NCBI GenBank assembly: GCA_021151835.1
Contig: JAGKWO010000003.1
Span: forward strand, 1 to 64,000
From: Gammaproteobacteria bacterium
GTDB taxonomy: Bacteria > Pseudomonadota > Gammaproteobacteria > Pseudomonadales > Cellvibrionaceae
Reading direction: 5' to 3'
Length of the DNA: 64,000 nucleotides
Under the pieces are notes generated by a model that worked only from the letters and a program-made list of their open reading frames with translations, did not search any database and was not told the origin of the DNA. The position numbers and the translations under genes are program-made. Positions within the stretch are counted from its first letter, which is position 1. Each line of letters starts with the position of its first letter. Positions 1 through 7,411 of this stretch are shown piece after piece.

Positions 1-67
1 AATCGATGCGCTTGGTGCCTTCAGCGGTAAAACGGCAGAATTTACGACGACGGAAAAAACGTGCCAT
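1..67 (-). CDS. rpsR: 30S ribosomal protein bS18 (5' part only)
   Basis: The reverse strand starts with ATG at 67 and reads MARFFRRRKFCRFTAEGTKR before leaving the window. This is the highly conserved N-terminus of ribosomal protein S18, which binds S6 in the small-subunit platform. The gene starts 2 bases after the rpsF stop, as expected for the conserved rpsF-rpsR operon. The rest lies outside the window. Confidence 0.93.
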   Translation of the reverse strand, partial: MARFFRRRKFCRFTAEGTKRID

Positions 68-69
68 GG

Positions 70-513
70 TTATACCCCCTGCTCTTCTTCAAAGTCTTCT
101 GCATCAACGCCGTCTTCTTCAGACAGGTCTTCTGCGTCAGCATCATCACGACGTTCAGCGCGCGGTGGGCGTGCTTTGCGCTCACGGCCTTCTTTCTCGG
201 CTTTGAGGATGAAAGATTCTTCAGTGATCGCAGCATCTTCACGCAGCACCAGGCTACGCAGGATGGCATCGTTGTAACGGAAGTTGGTAGTCAACTCTTC
301 CAACACAGCGTCAGAACACTCAACGTTCAACAGAACATAGTGAGCCTTGTGTACTTTGTTGATTGAGTAGGCCAATTGACGACGGCCCCAGTCTTCCAGA
401 CGGTGAACTGAACCACCGTCAGCTTTGATAGCAGAGGTGTAACGCTCTACCATTGCAGGTACTTGTTCGCTTTGGTCCGGGTGAACCAGGAACACGATTT
501 CGTAATGACGCAT
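70..513 (-). CDS. rpsF: 30S ribosomal protein bS6
   Basis: This 147-residue protein begins MRHYEIVFLVHPDQSEQVPA and contains the S6 signature around YSINKVHKAHYVLLNVE. S6 forms a heterodimer with S18 on the 30S platform. The core of about 100 residues is followed by a charged tail (Arg-rich, then about 25 Asp/Glu-rich residues) resembling the Glu-rich tails that RimK modifies in related bacteria. A GGAG ribosome-binding site lies about 8 bases before the ATG at 513. It is co-transcribed with rpsR. Confidence 0.96.
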   Translation of the reverse strand: MRHYEIVFLVHPDQSEQVPAMVERYTSAIKADGGSVHRLEDWGRRQLAYSINKVHKAHYVLLNVECSDAVLEELTTNFRYNDAILRSLVLREDAAITEESFILKAEKEGRERKARPPRAERRDDADAEDLSEEDGVDAEDFEEEQGV

Positions 514-592
514 TGTTAGCTCCTTACGGGTTAAAGTCTCCAGAACGATCTGTGAGACAAGGAGTAGCCGGTTTTCGAATGCAGGTGCATCT

Positions 593-643
593 CATACCCC
601 CGGCCGGTTTGGGGTGCGGAATTGTACGGATTTGGGGGGTATG
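593..643 (-). promoter_or_regulatory. Inverted repeat in rpsF leader, candidate S6:S18 autoregulatory element
   Basis: CATACCCCC (593-601) and GGGGGTATG (635-643) are perfect 9-base complements enclosing 33 bases that contain CCGG and GGGGTGCGG blocks. The hairpin lies 80-130 bases upstream of rpsF. Many bacteria carry an mRNA leader hairpin here that binds the S6:S18 complex and represses the operon. The hairpin is seen directly; the regulatory role is inferred from position, and no covariance model was run. Confidence 0.4.
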
Positions 644-733
644 ACGCAAGGTTAATCGGGCTTATAAGACGTGAAATACAAGTAAAAGCAGGAATTTGCA
701 ACAACACAGGAGCCTGGCAATACCAATTACCAC

Positions 734-2257
734 CTATACACTGAGGCCAAGCGCGCCCAATTTGGCAAAATCGACCGGCTTGGCAAAATGATCATCAAAA
801 CCTGAAGCCAATGCATTTTGCCGGTCGTGTTCTTGCCCATAACCCGTTAATGCGATCAGGGTAAATCGCTGCGCGTTGGGCAGTGCGCGCAATTGCGTTG
901 CAACCTCATAACCGCTGATGTCCGGCAAACCGATATCAAGGAAAATAATGTCCGGATCAAACTGCGCCGCAGCTGTTACAGCCTGTTTGCCAGTGTATGC
1001 AGCATGCGCTTGATGCCCGGTCAGCGTCAGCAGCTCAACCAGCATATCGGCAGCATCTTTGTTATCGTCAACAACGAGGATTTTTTTGACCGGTGACGCG
1101 GCCGGCGCGGGAGTTTCTACGGCTATCTCATCAGCCACTTGCCCCGGTGCAACACCAATCACCGGCAATACAATTTCAAATGTACTCCCCAATCCAAGCC
1201 CTTCACTGGTCGCACTGACGCTACCACCATGAAGTTCGACCAGGTTTTTTACCAGTGACAACCCTATTCCCAAGCCATCCTGTACCTGATCGTGCAAATG
1301 GCCATGCTGGGAAAATAAACCAAAAATGGCGTTCACCGCACCTGGCTCAATACCGATGCCATTATCGATAACACGAATGAAAACCTGCTGGTCCTGCACA
1401 TCTACCGACAAGCCGATTTCACCACCGGGCGGAGTGAATTTAGCGGCGTTCAACAACAGGTTGGCGATGATTTGGGATAAGCGCACCTGGTCGCCGCACA
1501 CATCAACATGCTTATCGGGAAATTTTACCGTCAGCGTGTGATGTTTACTTTCGATAAAACTGGAGCAGGTTTCCACTGCATTATCGATAACGGCATGCAA
1601 GTTGACAGTCTCGTGCCGCAAAGCAATTTTCCCTTGTGAAATACGCGCGACGTCCAGCAGGTCATCGACAAGCCGCACCAGGTGATCGGTATGACGCTGG
1701 ATGGTATTGCGCGCATTTTCCTGCGCCGGGGGAACTTCCGGATCAAGGCGGCGCAATAATTGTAATGCGGTGCGAATCGGCCCGAGTGGATTGCGTAGCT
1801 CATGGGCGAGCGTGGCCAGGAATTCATCTTTGCGCCGGTCTACTTCACGCAATTCACGCTCAACCTGCCCCAAACGCAACAATGCTTTCACATTGGCAAT
1901 TAATTCATCCGGCTCAATGGGCTCAACCAAATAATTGTCGGCACCGCCATCGAGCGCGCGAATTTTATCTGCGGTACCGATAAACGACGCCGATGTTTGT
2001 AAAATCAAAATCGCCTGGGTAGCAGGATCTTCTTTCAACCGCCGGCAGACTTCCAGTCCGTTAATATCCGGAAGTTTTACATCCAGCAAAATAAGCGCCG
2101 GCATTTCACTGCGCGCCATGCTAATTGCATCTTCACCGTTGGACGCCTCAATTACGCGCAAACCGGCGCGAATTAAAATGCGTGATTTCACATAGCGAGC
2201 GCCGTCGCTATCATCCACATTTAAAACGAGCGCGTTGTTATAGGGTTGCAGCGGCAT
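734..2257 (-). CDS. Hybrid histidine kinase, REC-HisKA-HATPase-REC
   Basis: This 507-residue cytoplasmic protein has no membrane segment. An N-terminal receiver (about 10-125) has phospho-acceptor D59 in ALILLDVKLPD. HisKA follows with H152 in HELRNPLG, then an HATPase_c domain with N and G boxes (NLLLNAAKF, DNGIGI, GLGIGLSLV). A C-terminal receiver (about 390-507) has D441 and the conserved Lys in FAKPVD. In the first receiver the usual Lys before Pro is Glu (LVEPIEP), a variant seen in some REC-kinases. No DNA-binding or GGDEF output is present. It is the last gene of the stressosome operon, 56 bases after its neighbour, so it probably relays the switch to a partner encoded elsewhere. Confidence 0.88.
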   Translation of the reverse strand: MPLQPYNNALVLNVDDSDGARYVKSRILIRAGLRVIEASNGEDAISMARSEMPALILLDVKLPDINGLEVCRRLKEDPATQAILILQTSASFIGTADKIRALDGGADNYLVEPIEPDELIANVKALLRLGQVERELREVDRRKDEFLATLAHELRNPLGPIRTALQLLRRLDPEVPPAQENARNTIQRHTDHLVRLVDDLLDVARISQGKIALRHETVNLHAVIDNAVETCSSFIESKHHTLTVKFPDKHVDVCGDQVRLSQIIANLLLNAAKFTPPGGEIGLSVDVQDQQVFIRVIDNGIGIEPGAVNAIFGLFSQHGHLHDQVQDGLGIGLSLVKNLVELHGGSVSATSEGLGLGSTFEIVLPVIGVAPGQVADEIAVETPAPAASPVKKILVVDDNKDAADMLVELLTLTGHQAHAAYTGKQAVTAAAQFDPDIIFLDIGLPDISGYEVATQLRALPNAQRFTLIALTGYGQEHDRQNALASGFDDHFAKPVDFAKLGALGLSV

Positions 2258-2313
2258 AGGTTACTCCTGAAATTATGTCCCTGTGACAATCCACAACGAA
2301 TATTGATCCGCTG

Positions 2314-4107
2314 CTAAACGCGAGATAGTTGTTCATGTGTAAGCTCGGTTAATGGTTGCCCCACCAGCGTGCGCAATGTCGATAACAATTGTTGCTTGAA
2401 TAATGGCTTTACATAATAGGCATCTGCGCCTAACGATAACCCCTTCCTTTTGTCTTCAACTTCCGTGACGATAATGACCGGCACATCGCTGCGCGCCGGA
2501 TCACTTTTAATTTCGGCCAGCCATAACCAGCTGTCTTCGCCTTGCAACATGATATCCAGAATCACCGCCACGGGTCGCTCTACCAGCCATCGCTCTGCGG
2601 CTTCACGCAAACTTCGCGCAGCAACCGCACGAAATTCAGTGCCATGCAAAAATTTTTCGTACTGCAAATGGGTGGACATATTGTCTTCAACGATCAACAC
2701 CGGCGCACGAAAATCATCATTCTTGACCCGTTCGGGAGCCGCTTCTGTTTGCTTTTCGCCGGGCAGGCTAATCGACAAGGGCAAGGTTACAGAAAAAGTG
2801 GAACCAACACCCGGTGTACTGACTACCGCAACATCGCCACGCAATAATTTTGCCAAATTACGACACAAAGGTAATCCGAGCCCCGTGCCTTTCACTTTGC
2901 GTTGCAACGGACTTTCGATCTGGCTGAACTCTTCAAAAATCAATTGCAACTCTTCCGCGCGAATGCCAACACCGGTATCAGCGACATGAAAAGCCACCTG
3001 GTTTTTTTCCGGAATCATTACCGCGCTAACAACAATTTCGCCTGTTTCAGTAAACTTCAGCGCATTGGAAATAAAATTGCGCAGGATTTGTGAAAGCTTT
3101 GCTTCGTCAGTGAATAATTCGATTGACGCTTCCGGCTCTGCAAACGTTAACGTCAATTTTTCCGAAACCAGCAGCGGCCGCAACATCCCCCTTAACGCGC
3201 TAAACATCTTTGCCACATCAACAACTGACGGGCGCACATCCACTTTACCCGCTTCAATTTTGGCGATATCCAGCAAATCATTTACCAATTCATTTAAACC
3301 ATTGGCGGCTTGCGCGATATAAGCCACCTGCTTTTCCTGTTCGAATGTCAAATCGCCGTCCACATGATCCAGCAACAACTTTGCCAAGGCGCGGATGGAA
3401 CTGAGCGGTGTGCGAAATTCGTGACTCATGTTGGATAGAAAACGTGACTTCATTTGATCAGCGTGACGCAAGTGCCCGGCTTTTTCGTCCAATTCAGCGT
3501 AGAGGGCCACCATGCCGCGATTGGTGTCTTCCAATTCGCGCGTCAGCAACATTAAATCGTCTTGCCGCGCTTTCAATTCTGCAAGCGCGGCGAGCAATTC
3601 GCGGTTTTGCTGCATAATTTCAGTGACGCTGATTTCGGTAGCCATACTGGCCAGGCGCGAAAAAATTCGCGTACTCGATTCAGGGGTAATCACAGGGGCT
3701 GAACGCGGGAATATTTTTTTAAACGTAATGCTCGTACCAATATCCGGTCCGGTTTTAATCGTGAATTTGTCTGCCAGGCGGCGCGCCCCGACAATCCCCA
3801 TTCCCATTCCGGTGGTCGATTTATAATTGCCATCAAGAATGGCATCCACATTGGAAATACCGGGCCCTTTGTCTTCGACATGGATGGTGAGAATTTGCGG
3901 TGCGGTATTACCTTCAACCGTAAAATAAATTTTGCCATCGCCAACATAGTTATACACATTGCGTGCGAGTTCGGAGACTGAGGTGGCGATGCGCACCTGG
4001 TCCTGTAAACCAAAGCCGCACATTTGCGCAATTTGTTTGGCGCGCTGGCGCACGGACACAACATCCGTTTCGGTTTTTACCAGGGCGGTCAGAATGCGAA
4101 TAGTCAT
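2314..4107 (-). CDS. Hybrid histidine kinase with N-terminal RsbT/RsbW-like ATPase domain
   Basis: The 597-residue protein starts with a switch-kinase HATPase domain (1-135; SELARNVYNY, EDKGPGIS, GMGMGIVGARRLADKF) closely resembling RsbT. A coiled linker (about 160-220), HisKA with H229 (SHEFRTPLSSIRA), a second HATPase_c (about 330-445; NFISNALKF, DTGVGI, GTGLGLPLC) and a receiver with D518 (VILDIML) and Lys in YYVKPL follow. Its start overlaps the stop of the upstream phosphatase gene by 4 bases (ATGA), so the two are translationally coupled. Fusing an RsbT-like domain to a kinase suggests that stressosome output feeds phosphorelay signalling. That role is inferred. Confidence 0.87.
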   Translation of the reverse strand: MTIRILTALVKTETDVVSVRQRAKQIAQMCGFGLQDQVRIATSVSELARNVYNYVGDGKIYFTVEGNTAPQILTIHVEDKGPGISNVDAILDGNYKSTTGMGMGIVGARRLADKFTIKTGPDIGTSITFKKIFPRSAPVITPESSTRIFSRLASMATEISVTEIMQQNRELLAALAELKARQDDLMLLTRELEDTNRGMVALYAELDEKAGHLRHADQMKSRFLSNMSHEFRTPLSSIRALAKLLLDHVDGDLTFEQEKQVAYIAQAANGLNELVNDLLDIAKIEAGKVDVRPSVVDVAKMFSALRGMLRPLLVSEKLTLTFAEPEASIELFTDEAKLSQILRNFISNALKFTETGEIVVSAVMIPEKNQVAFHVADTGVGIRAEELQLIFEEFSQIESPLQRKVKGTGLGLPLCRNLAKLLRGDVAVVSTPGVGSTFSVTLPLSISLPGEKQTEAAPERVKNDDFRAPVLIVEDNMSTHLQYEKFLHGTEFRAVAARSLREAAERWLVERPVAVILDIMLQGEDSWLWLAEIKSDPARSDVPVIIVTEVEDKRKGLSLGADAYYVKPLFKQQLLSTLRTLVGQPLTELTHEQLSRV

Positions 4108-5165
4108 AAATTATCCCCAGGTTCCATCTCCCGGCTGGCAATGCCCGACTCCCGGATCACGACAATGGTGGCGTCGTCGCGCCCGCGTGAAAAATCGCGA
4201 TAAATCACAGCGGCAATTAATCCCGGATGACAGTGACGCAAATGCGGATAGCTATCGAGGTTCCAGCGGGTATTGATGCCATCGCTATGCGCAATCAACA
4301 ACGCATCGCGGTCCCAGGTTTCTGAAAACTCCTGCAGCTTGCGCAGATTGTTACCCACAATGCCGTTGTGGGATAACAGGTGGCGTGCATTGCCGGTGTA
4401 AAAAACGCACACAGAAATATTGCCCACACCGGCAAAATGAATGCGGGTGTTGTCCGCATCAATTTTGCTGACTGCAACCGCAGCACCGCGCGTTCCCTGC
4501 AATGCTGTGTGCGCACGCTGCAAAATCACCGCCGGCGTTTGATCCGCATGCGGTACTGTCAACGCCACGGCGGCATTCGCGGCAATGGCCGCATCAGGGC
4601 CGTGCCCTAACCCATCGGCAACCATTAATGTTAACGTGCGCTGGCATGCCGCAATTGCCCAGTTATCGCCACACACTTCTTCACCCTCAATGGGCACACA
4701 AATCGCACCGACTTGCCAGAATAATGGTGCAGGTTGTTGCTCGGCCGCCCAGATAATCATCCACAACACCGTGCCATTGCCAGGCGATGTGTAAATATCG
4801 AATTCATGGCTGAGCCTGTACACGGCGCCCAGGCCAATACCGTAGGTTCCGGCCGTGGAATGGCCGTCTTCCATTTGCAACTGCAAATCGGCAATTCCGT
4901 TTCCTTTATCAATGGCGATGACTTCCACACCGGACATTTCAATTCCGGTTTCACTTGTTTGGTGCAATGCGCGCAACAACATTTCGCCATGCCCGACATG
5001 TTTGACAATATTGGTAGCGGCTTCGGTAATAACCAATGCCAATTGCCCCGCGCGGATATCATCAAATTGCAGTTGACGTGCCAATGCAGCACCAGCCCGG
5101 CGCACAACGGCAACACCGCTGTTATCATCCAGGCGAAAAATTAATTGCGTTCCGTAACTAATCAC
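4104..5165 (-). CDS. RsbX-like SpoIIE/PP2C phosphatase with N-terminal HATPase domain
   Basis: This 353-residue protein has two parts. Residues 1-140 form an anti-sigma-type HATPase (VITEAATNIVKH, DKGNGIADL, GTYGIGLGAVYRL). Residues about 150-340 form a PP2C-type SpoIIE/RsbX phosphatase with metal-binding acidic motifs (EEVCGDNW, MVADGLGHG, AHSDGI, GRDDATIVV). RsbX-class enzymes dephosphorylate RsbR and RsbS and so reset the stressosome. It lies 71 bases after rsbT and overlaps the next kinase gene by 4 bases. Confidence 0.87.
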   Translation of the reverse strand: MISYGTQLIFRLDDNSGVAVVRRAGAALARQLQFDDIRAGQLALVITEAATNIVKHVGHGEMLLRALHQTSETGIEMSGVEVIAIDKGNGIADLQLQMEDGHSTAGTYGIGLGAVYRLSHEFDIYTSPGNGTVLWMIIWAAEQQPAPLFWQVGAICVPIEGEEVCGDNWAIAACQRTLTLMVADGLGHGPDAAIAANAAVALTVPHADQTPAVILQRAHTALQGTRGAAVAVSKIDADNTRIHFAGVGNISVCVFYTGNARHLLSHNGIVGNNLRKLQEFSETWDRDALLIAHSDGINTRWNLDSYPHLRHCHPGLIAAVIYRDFSRGRDDATIVVIRESGIASREMEPGDNL

Positions 5166-5236
5166 AGCAGTTCACTCAACTTGCCCTTGCAAAAAAACTT
5201 TACCTTTAAAAAAAATTGGTAGCGCAAAACATCGCG

Positions 5237-5713
5237 CTAAAAATGTTTCCATTTAGCAATTTTCACCGTGGTGCCTTTGCCCGGTTCAGTATCGATATGA
5301 AAATCATCAGCCAGCCGTTTGGCACCACTCAGGCCCAGCCCCAGGCCACCGCCACTGGTGTAGCCATCGGTCATCGCCAATTCCAGATTGGCGATCCCCG
5401 GCCCCTGGTCAGTGAAGCGTAATTCTATGCCGGTGCGTTCGCTGTCCTGGCGGCGCTTTATTTGTGCTTCGCCACCGCCACCGTAGCGCAAGGTATTGCG
5501 CGCGAGTTCACTCGCGGCGGTGACCATTTTGGTTTGTTCGATAAGGCTGAACCCCAGCGCAACCAAATCATCGCGCACCTGTTTACGCAAACGAACAACA
5601 TCCTCGTCCGTTTTTAACGGCAATACGGTGGTATCCCCGGCACTCAGCCGGCCAGAAAAGGATTCATTACCCATGTGGTTTACTCGCAGAGTATGTGCCA
5701 GCGATTGAATCAA
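5237..5713 (-). CDS. rsbT: Stressosome switch kinase RsbT
   Basis: This small GHKL-fold serine/threonine kinase has the N box in ASELARNTLRYG, the G1 box in DQGPGIANLELA and the G2 region GGGLGLGLSGAKRLADDF, all close to RsbT. RsbT phosphorylates RsbR and RsbS in the stressosome and, once released, activates a downstream partner. The 158-residue reading starts with a TTG that overlaps the rsbS stop (TTGA), with GGAG about 8 bases upstream. An ATG at 5674 would give 145 residues, nearer the usual length of about 133. The start is therefore uncertain. Confidence 0.88.
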   Translation of the reverse strand: MIQSLAHTLRVNHMGNESFSGRLSAGDTTVLPLKTDEDVVRLRKQVRDDLVALGFSLIEQTKMVTAASELARNTLRYGGGGEAQIKRRQDSERTGIELRFTDQGPGIANLELAMTDGYTSGGGLGLGLSGAKRLADDFHIDTEPGKGTTVKIAKWKHF

Positions 5714-6063
5714 TCCGGTTGCTCCAGCATCTTGATTCCCAGTTCAACATTCAGCGCGGTGCGCACACCTTCCAGCGCCAGCCCCAATTCCACCAGCGTA
5801 ATGGCGACGGCCGGTTGCATTCCTACCAGCACCGTCCTTGCATCGAGAATTTTTGCCATGGCAGCGGTATCGCTGATCATGCGCCCGATAAAAGAATCGA
5901 CAATATCGAGCGCCGATATATCGATAAGCACGCCGTTAGCGCGGTCTTTTACAATGCGTGAGGTAAGGTCTTCCTGCAGGGTCATCGCGAGCCGGTCATG
6001 CATATCAACTTGAATGGTTACCAGCAATAGCCGGCCCATTCGCAAAATAGGAATCCGCTCCAT
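5710..6063 (-). CDS. rsbS: Stressosome scaffold STAS protein RsbS
   Basis: This 117-residue single STAS-domain protein contains LIDISALDIVDSFIGRMISD, nearly identical to the RsbS phosphorylation loop, with S57 matching the serine targeted by RsbT. RsbS packs with RsbR into the icosahedral stressosome core and holds RsbT inactive. It starts 4 bases after the rsbR stop and its end overlaps the rsbT start, giving the classical R-S-T order. Confidence 0.92.
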   Translation of the reverse strand: MERIPILRMGRLLLVTIQVDMHDRLAMTLQEDLTSRIVKDRANGVLIDISALDIVDSFIGRMISDTAAMAKILDARTVLVGMQPAVAITLVELGLALEGVRTALNVELGIKMLEQPD

Positions 6064-6067
6064 AGGC

Positions 6068-6931
6068 TTAGCGCTCGCTAGCTGACAATTGAATAGTTGA
6101 ACCCGTGCGCTTCAATGCGACAACAAAAGCATCGGCCAAGGTGGCTTTGGTAATGACGTCTTCGAGGTTTACCCCGAGGTGCACAATGGTTTGTGCGATT
6201 TGCGGGCGAATGCCGCTGATAATGCAATCGGCACCCATCAGGCGTGCAGCGGCAATGGTTTTTAATAAATGTTGCGCGACCAGCGTATCTACCGTAGGCA
6301 CACCGGTGATGTCGATGATGGCAATTAATGCCCCGGTCTCAACAATCTTTTGCAGCAGGCTTTCCATCACCACTTGCGTGCGTGCACTGTCCAGTGTGCC
6401 AATCAGCGGCAGTGCCAATACGTTTTGCCACAACTGCACAACCGGTGTAGAAAGTTCCAGTAATTCCTGTTGCTGGCGCAAGATAACTTGTTCGCGGGCT
6501 TTTTGGTAAACCTCGATGGTGTAAAGGCCAAGGTTATCGAACAACATGCTGGCACTCGCAATTTCCTCACTCGCTTGCGACGGATTATCTACCAGCTTCT
6601 TGCGCAAATATTCAAAGATGGGCTCCTTGAGCGAGAATACAAAAGTGGCAGTTTCAATCGGTGTAAACCCCTGGCGCACCCGTGCCTGGGAGATTTCTGC
6701 GAGCAACTGGCGTATGTCAGCCCAGCCGGCGTCCTCAATGTTGGTAGAGCCAGTCTGCTGCAGGGTTTCCGCTAATAACGGCAGGAATTGCGCTGCTTGC
6801 CCGCGAAAATCAATCGCTGTGCTTTTATCGCGACGCAAGCGGGACACCAGCCCCGCCAACCACCCTTCCAATAACTGATCCTGATATTCGGCGATCACTG
6901 CCGCAAGTTGGGTGCTCTTGGTGTTACTCAT
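6068..6931 (-). CDS. rsbR: Stressosome sensor RsbR, RsbRD-type N-terminus plus STAS
   Basis: From ATG 6931 (GAGGAA ribosome-binding site 5 bases upstream) the protein has 287 residues. Residues about 10-150 are an alpha-helical domain of the RsbRD_N type, distinct from the globin-like sensor of RsbRA. Residues about 160-280 are a STAS domain with both RsbT-targeted threonines, T216 (TVDTLVAQ) and T249 (QIAQTIVHLG). RsbR proteins are the sensory turrets of the stressosome. A longer in-frame start at 7162 gives an unlikely leader and no ribosome-binding site, so it was rejected. This is the first gene of the operon running to 734. Confidence 0.9.
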   Translation of the reverse strand: MSNTKSTQLAAVIAEYQDQLLEGWLAGLVSRLRRDKSTAIDFRGQAAQFLPLLAETLQQTGSTNIEDAGWADIRQLLAEISQARVRQGFTPIETATFVFSLKEPIFEYLRKKLVDNPSQASEEIASASMLFDNLGLYTIEVYQKAREQVILRQQQELLELSTPVVQLWQNVLALPLIGTLDSARTQVVMESLLQKIVETGALIAIIDITGVPTVDTLVAQHLLKTIAAARLMGADCIISGIRPQIAQTIVHLGVNLEDVITKATLADAFVVALKRTGSTIQLSASER

Positions 6932-7206
6932 AGGCTTCCTCGAAAATTCAAGTGGTTCATTCAAATTGTCATAACCGCTTAGCCAGTATTGAGCCAAGGT
7001 TACAAACGCCAGAACAAATAATTGCCTTTTTAATTTCCGCACGGGAAAACACCGGGATGATTCGCCGGGCATAAACACCGGTGCATATAAAGAGCCGCGT
7101 TTATTCGCTGTAAGCTTTGCAAAATTGTTAAATTTACAAATAAAAATTTTCACGATGTGCACTTTTTATTCACAGAATTTTATTTTTGCGTAGCGACTTC
7201 GCCCCG

Positions 7207-7228
7207 AAAAAGGGCCGAGGGCCTTTTT
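7207..7228. terminator. Terminator-like hairpin flanked by A and T runs
   Basis: AAAAAGGGCC, a GAG loop, then GGCCTTTTT form a compact hairpin with a T-run on either strand. Its position between two divergent genes is odd for a terminator. It could insulate the two units or act as an attenuator in a leader transcript. Confidence 0.4.
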
Positions 7229-7287
7229 ATAAATGACGTCAATTGCAGGGATAACACCGCAGCGGTTTTATCATTCGCCATGGTATG

Positions 7288-7305
7288 AAGTGGCAACTGC
7301 CACTT
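7288..7305. promoter_or_regulatory. 18-bp palindrome upstream of GH5
   Basis: AAGTGGCA-AC-TGCCACTT is a perfect dyad 107-124 bases before the GH5 start and about 20 bases upstream of the motif shared with GH16. A similar CCCACTT...AAGTGGG pair occurs at 11450-11475 upstream of GH16. It is probably an operator; the regulator is unknown. Confidence 0.4.
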
Positions 7306-7324
7306 TCGGCGGCGACGTAAAGTA

Positions 7325-7365
7325 GGTGGTTTGACCAGGTAACGACGATTGAAATAACACTACCC
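7325..7365 (+). promoter_or_regulatory. Shared bipartite motif upstream of GH5
   Basis: GGTGGTTTGACC (7325-7336) is followed by ACTACCC (7359-7365). The same two blocks, 34 bases apart start to start, occur at 11398-11438 upstream of the first GH16 gene. TGGTTTGACCA within it is a TGGT-N3-ACCA dyad resembling GntR/FadR-type half-sites, and TTGACC could also be a -35 element. The conservation is directly visible; the binding factor is unknown. Confidence 0.55.
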
Positions 7366-7411
7366 CTGAGTAGCGGGGCAATCCCCATTAACACAATCCT
7401 GGTAAACAATA

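Larger units (their letters stand above)
6932..7411. other. Intergenic region between divergent rsbR and GH5 genes
   Basis: This 480-base region must hold promoters for the stressosome operon (leftward) and the GH5 gene (rightward). Visible elements are an AT-rich stretch at 7090-7190, a GC hairpin with T-runs at 7207-7228, an 18-base palindrome at 7288-7305 and a motif shared with the GH16 upstream region at 7325-7365. No convincing coding sequence is seen. Confidence 0.7.
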
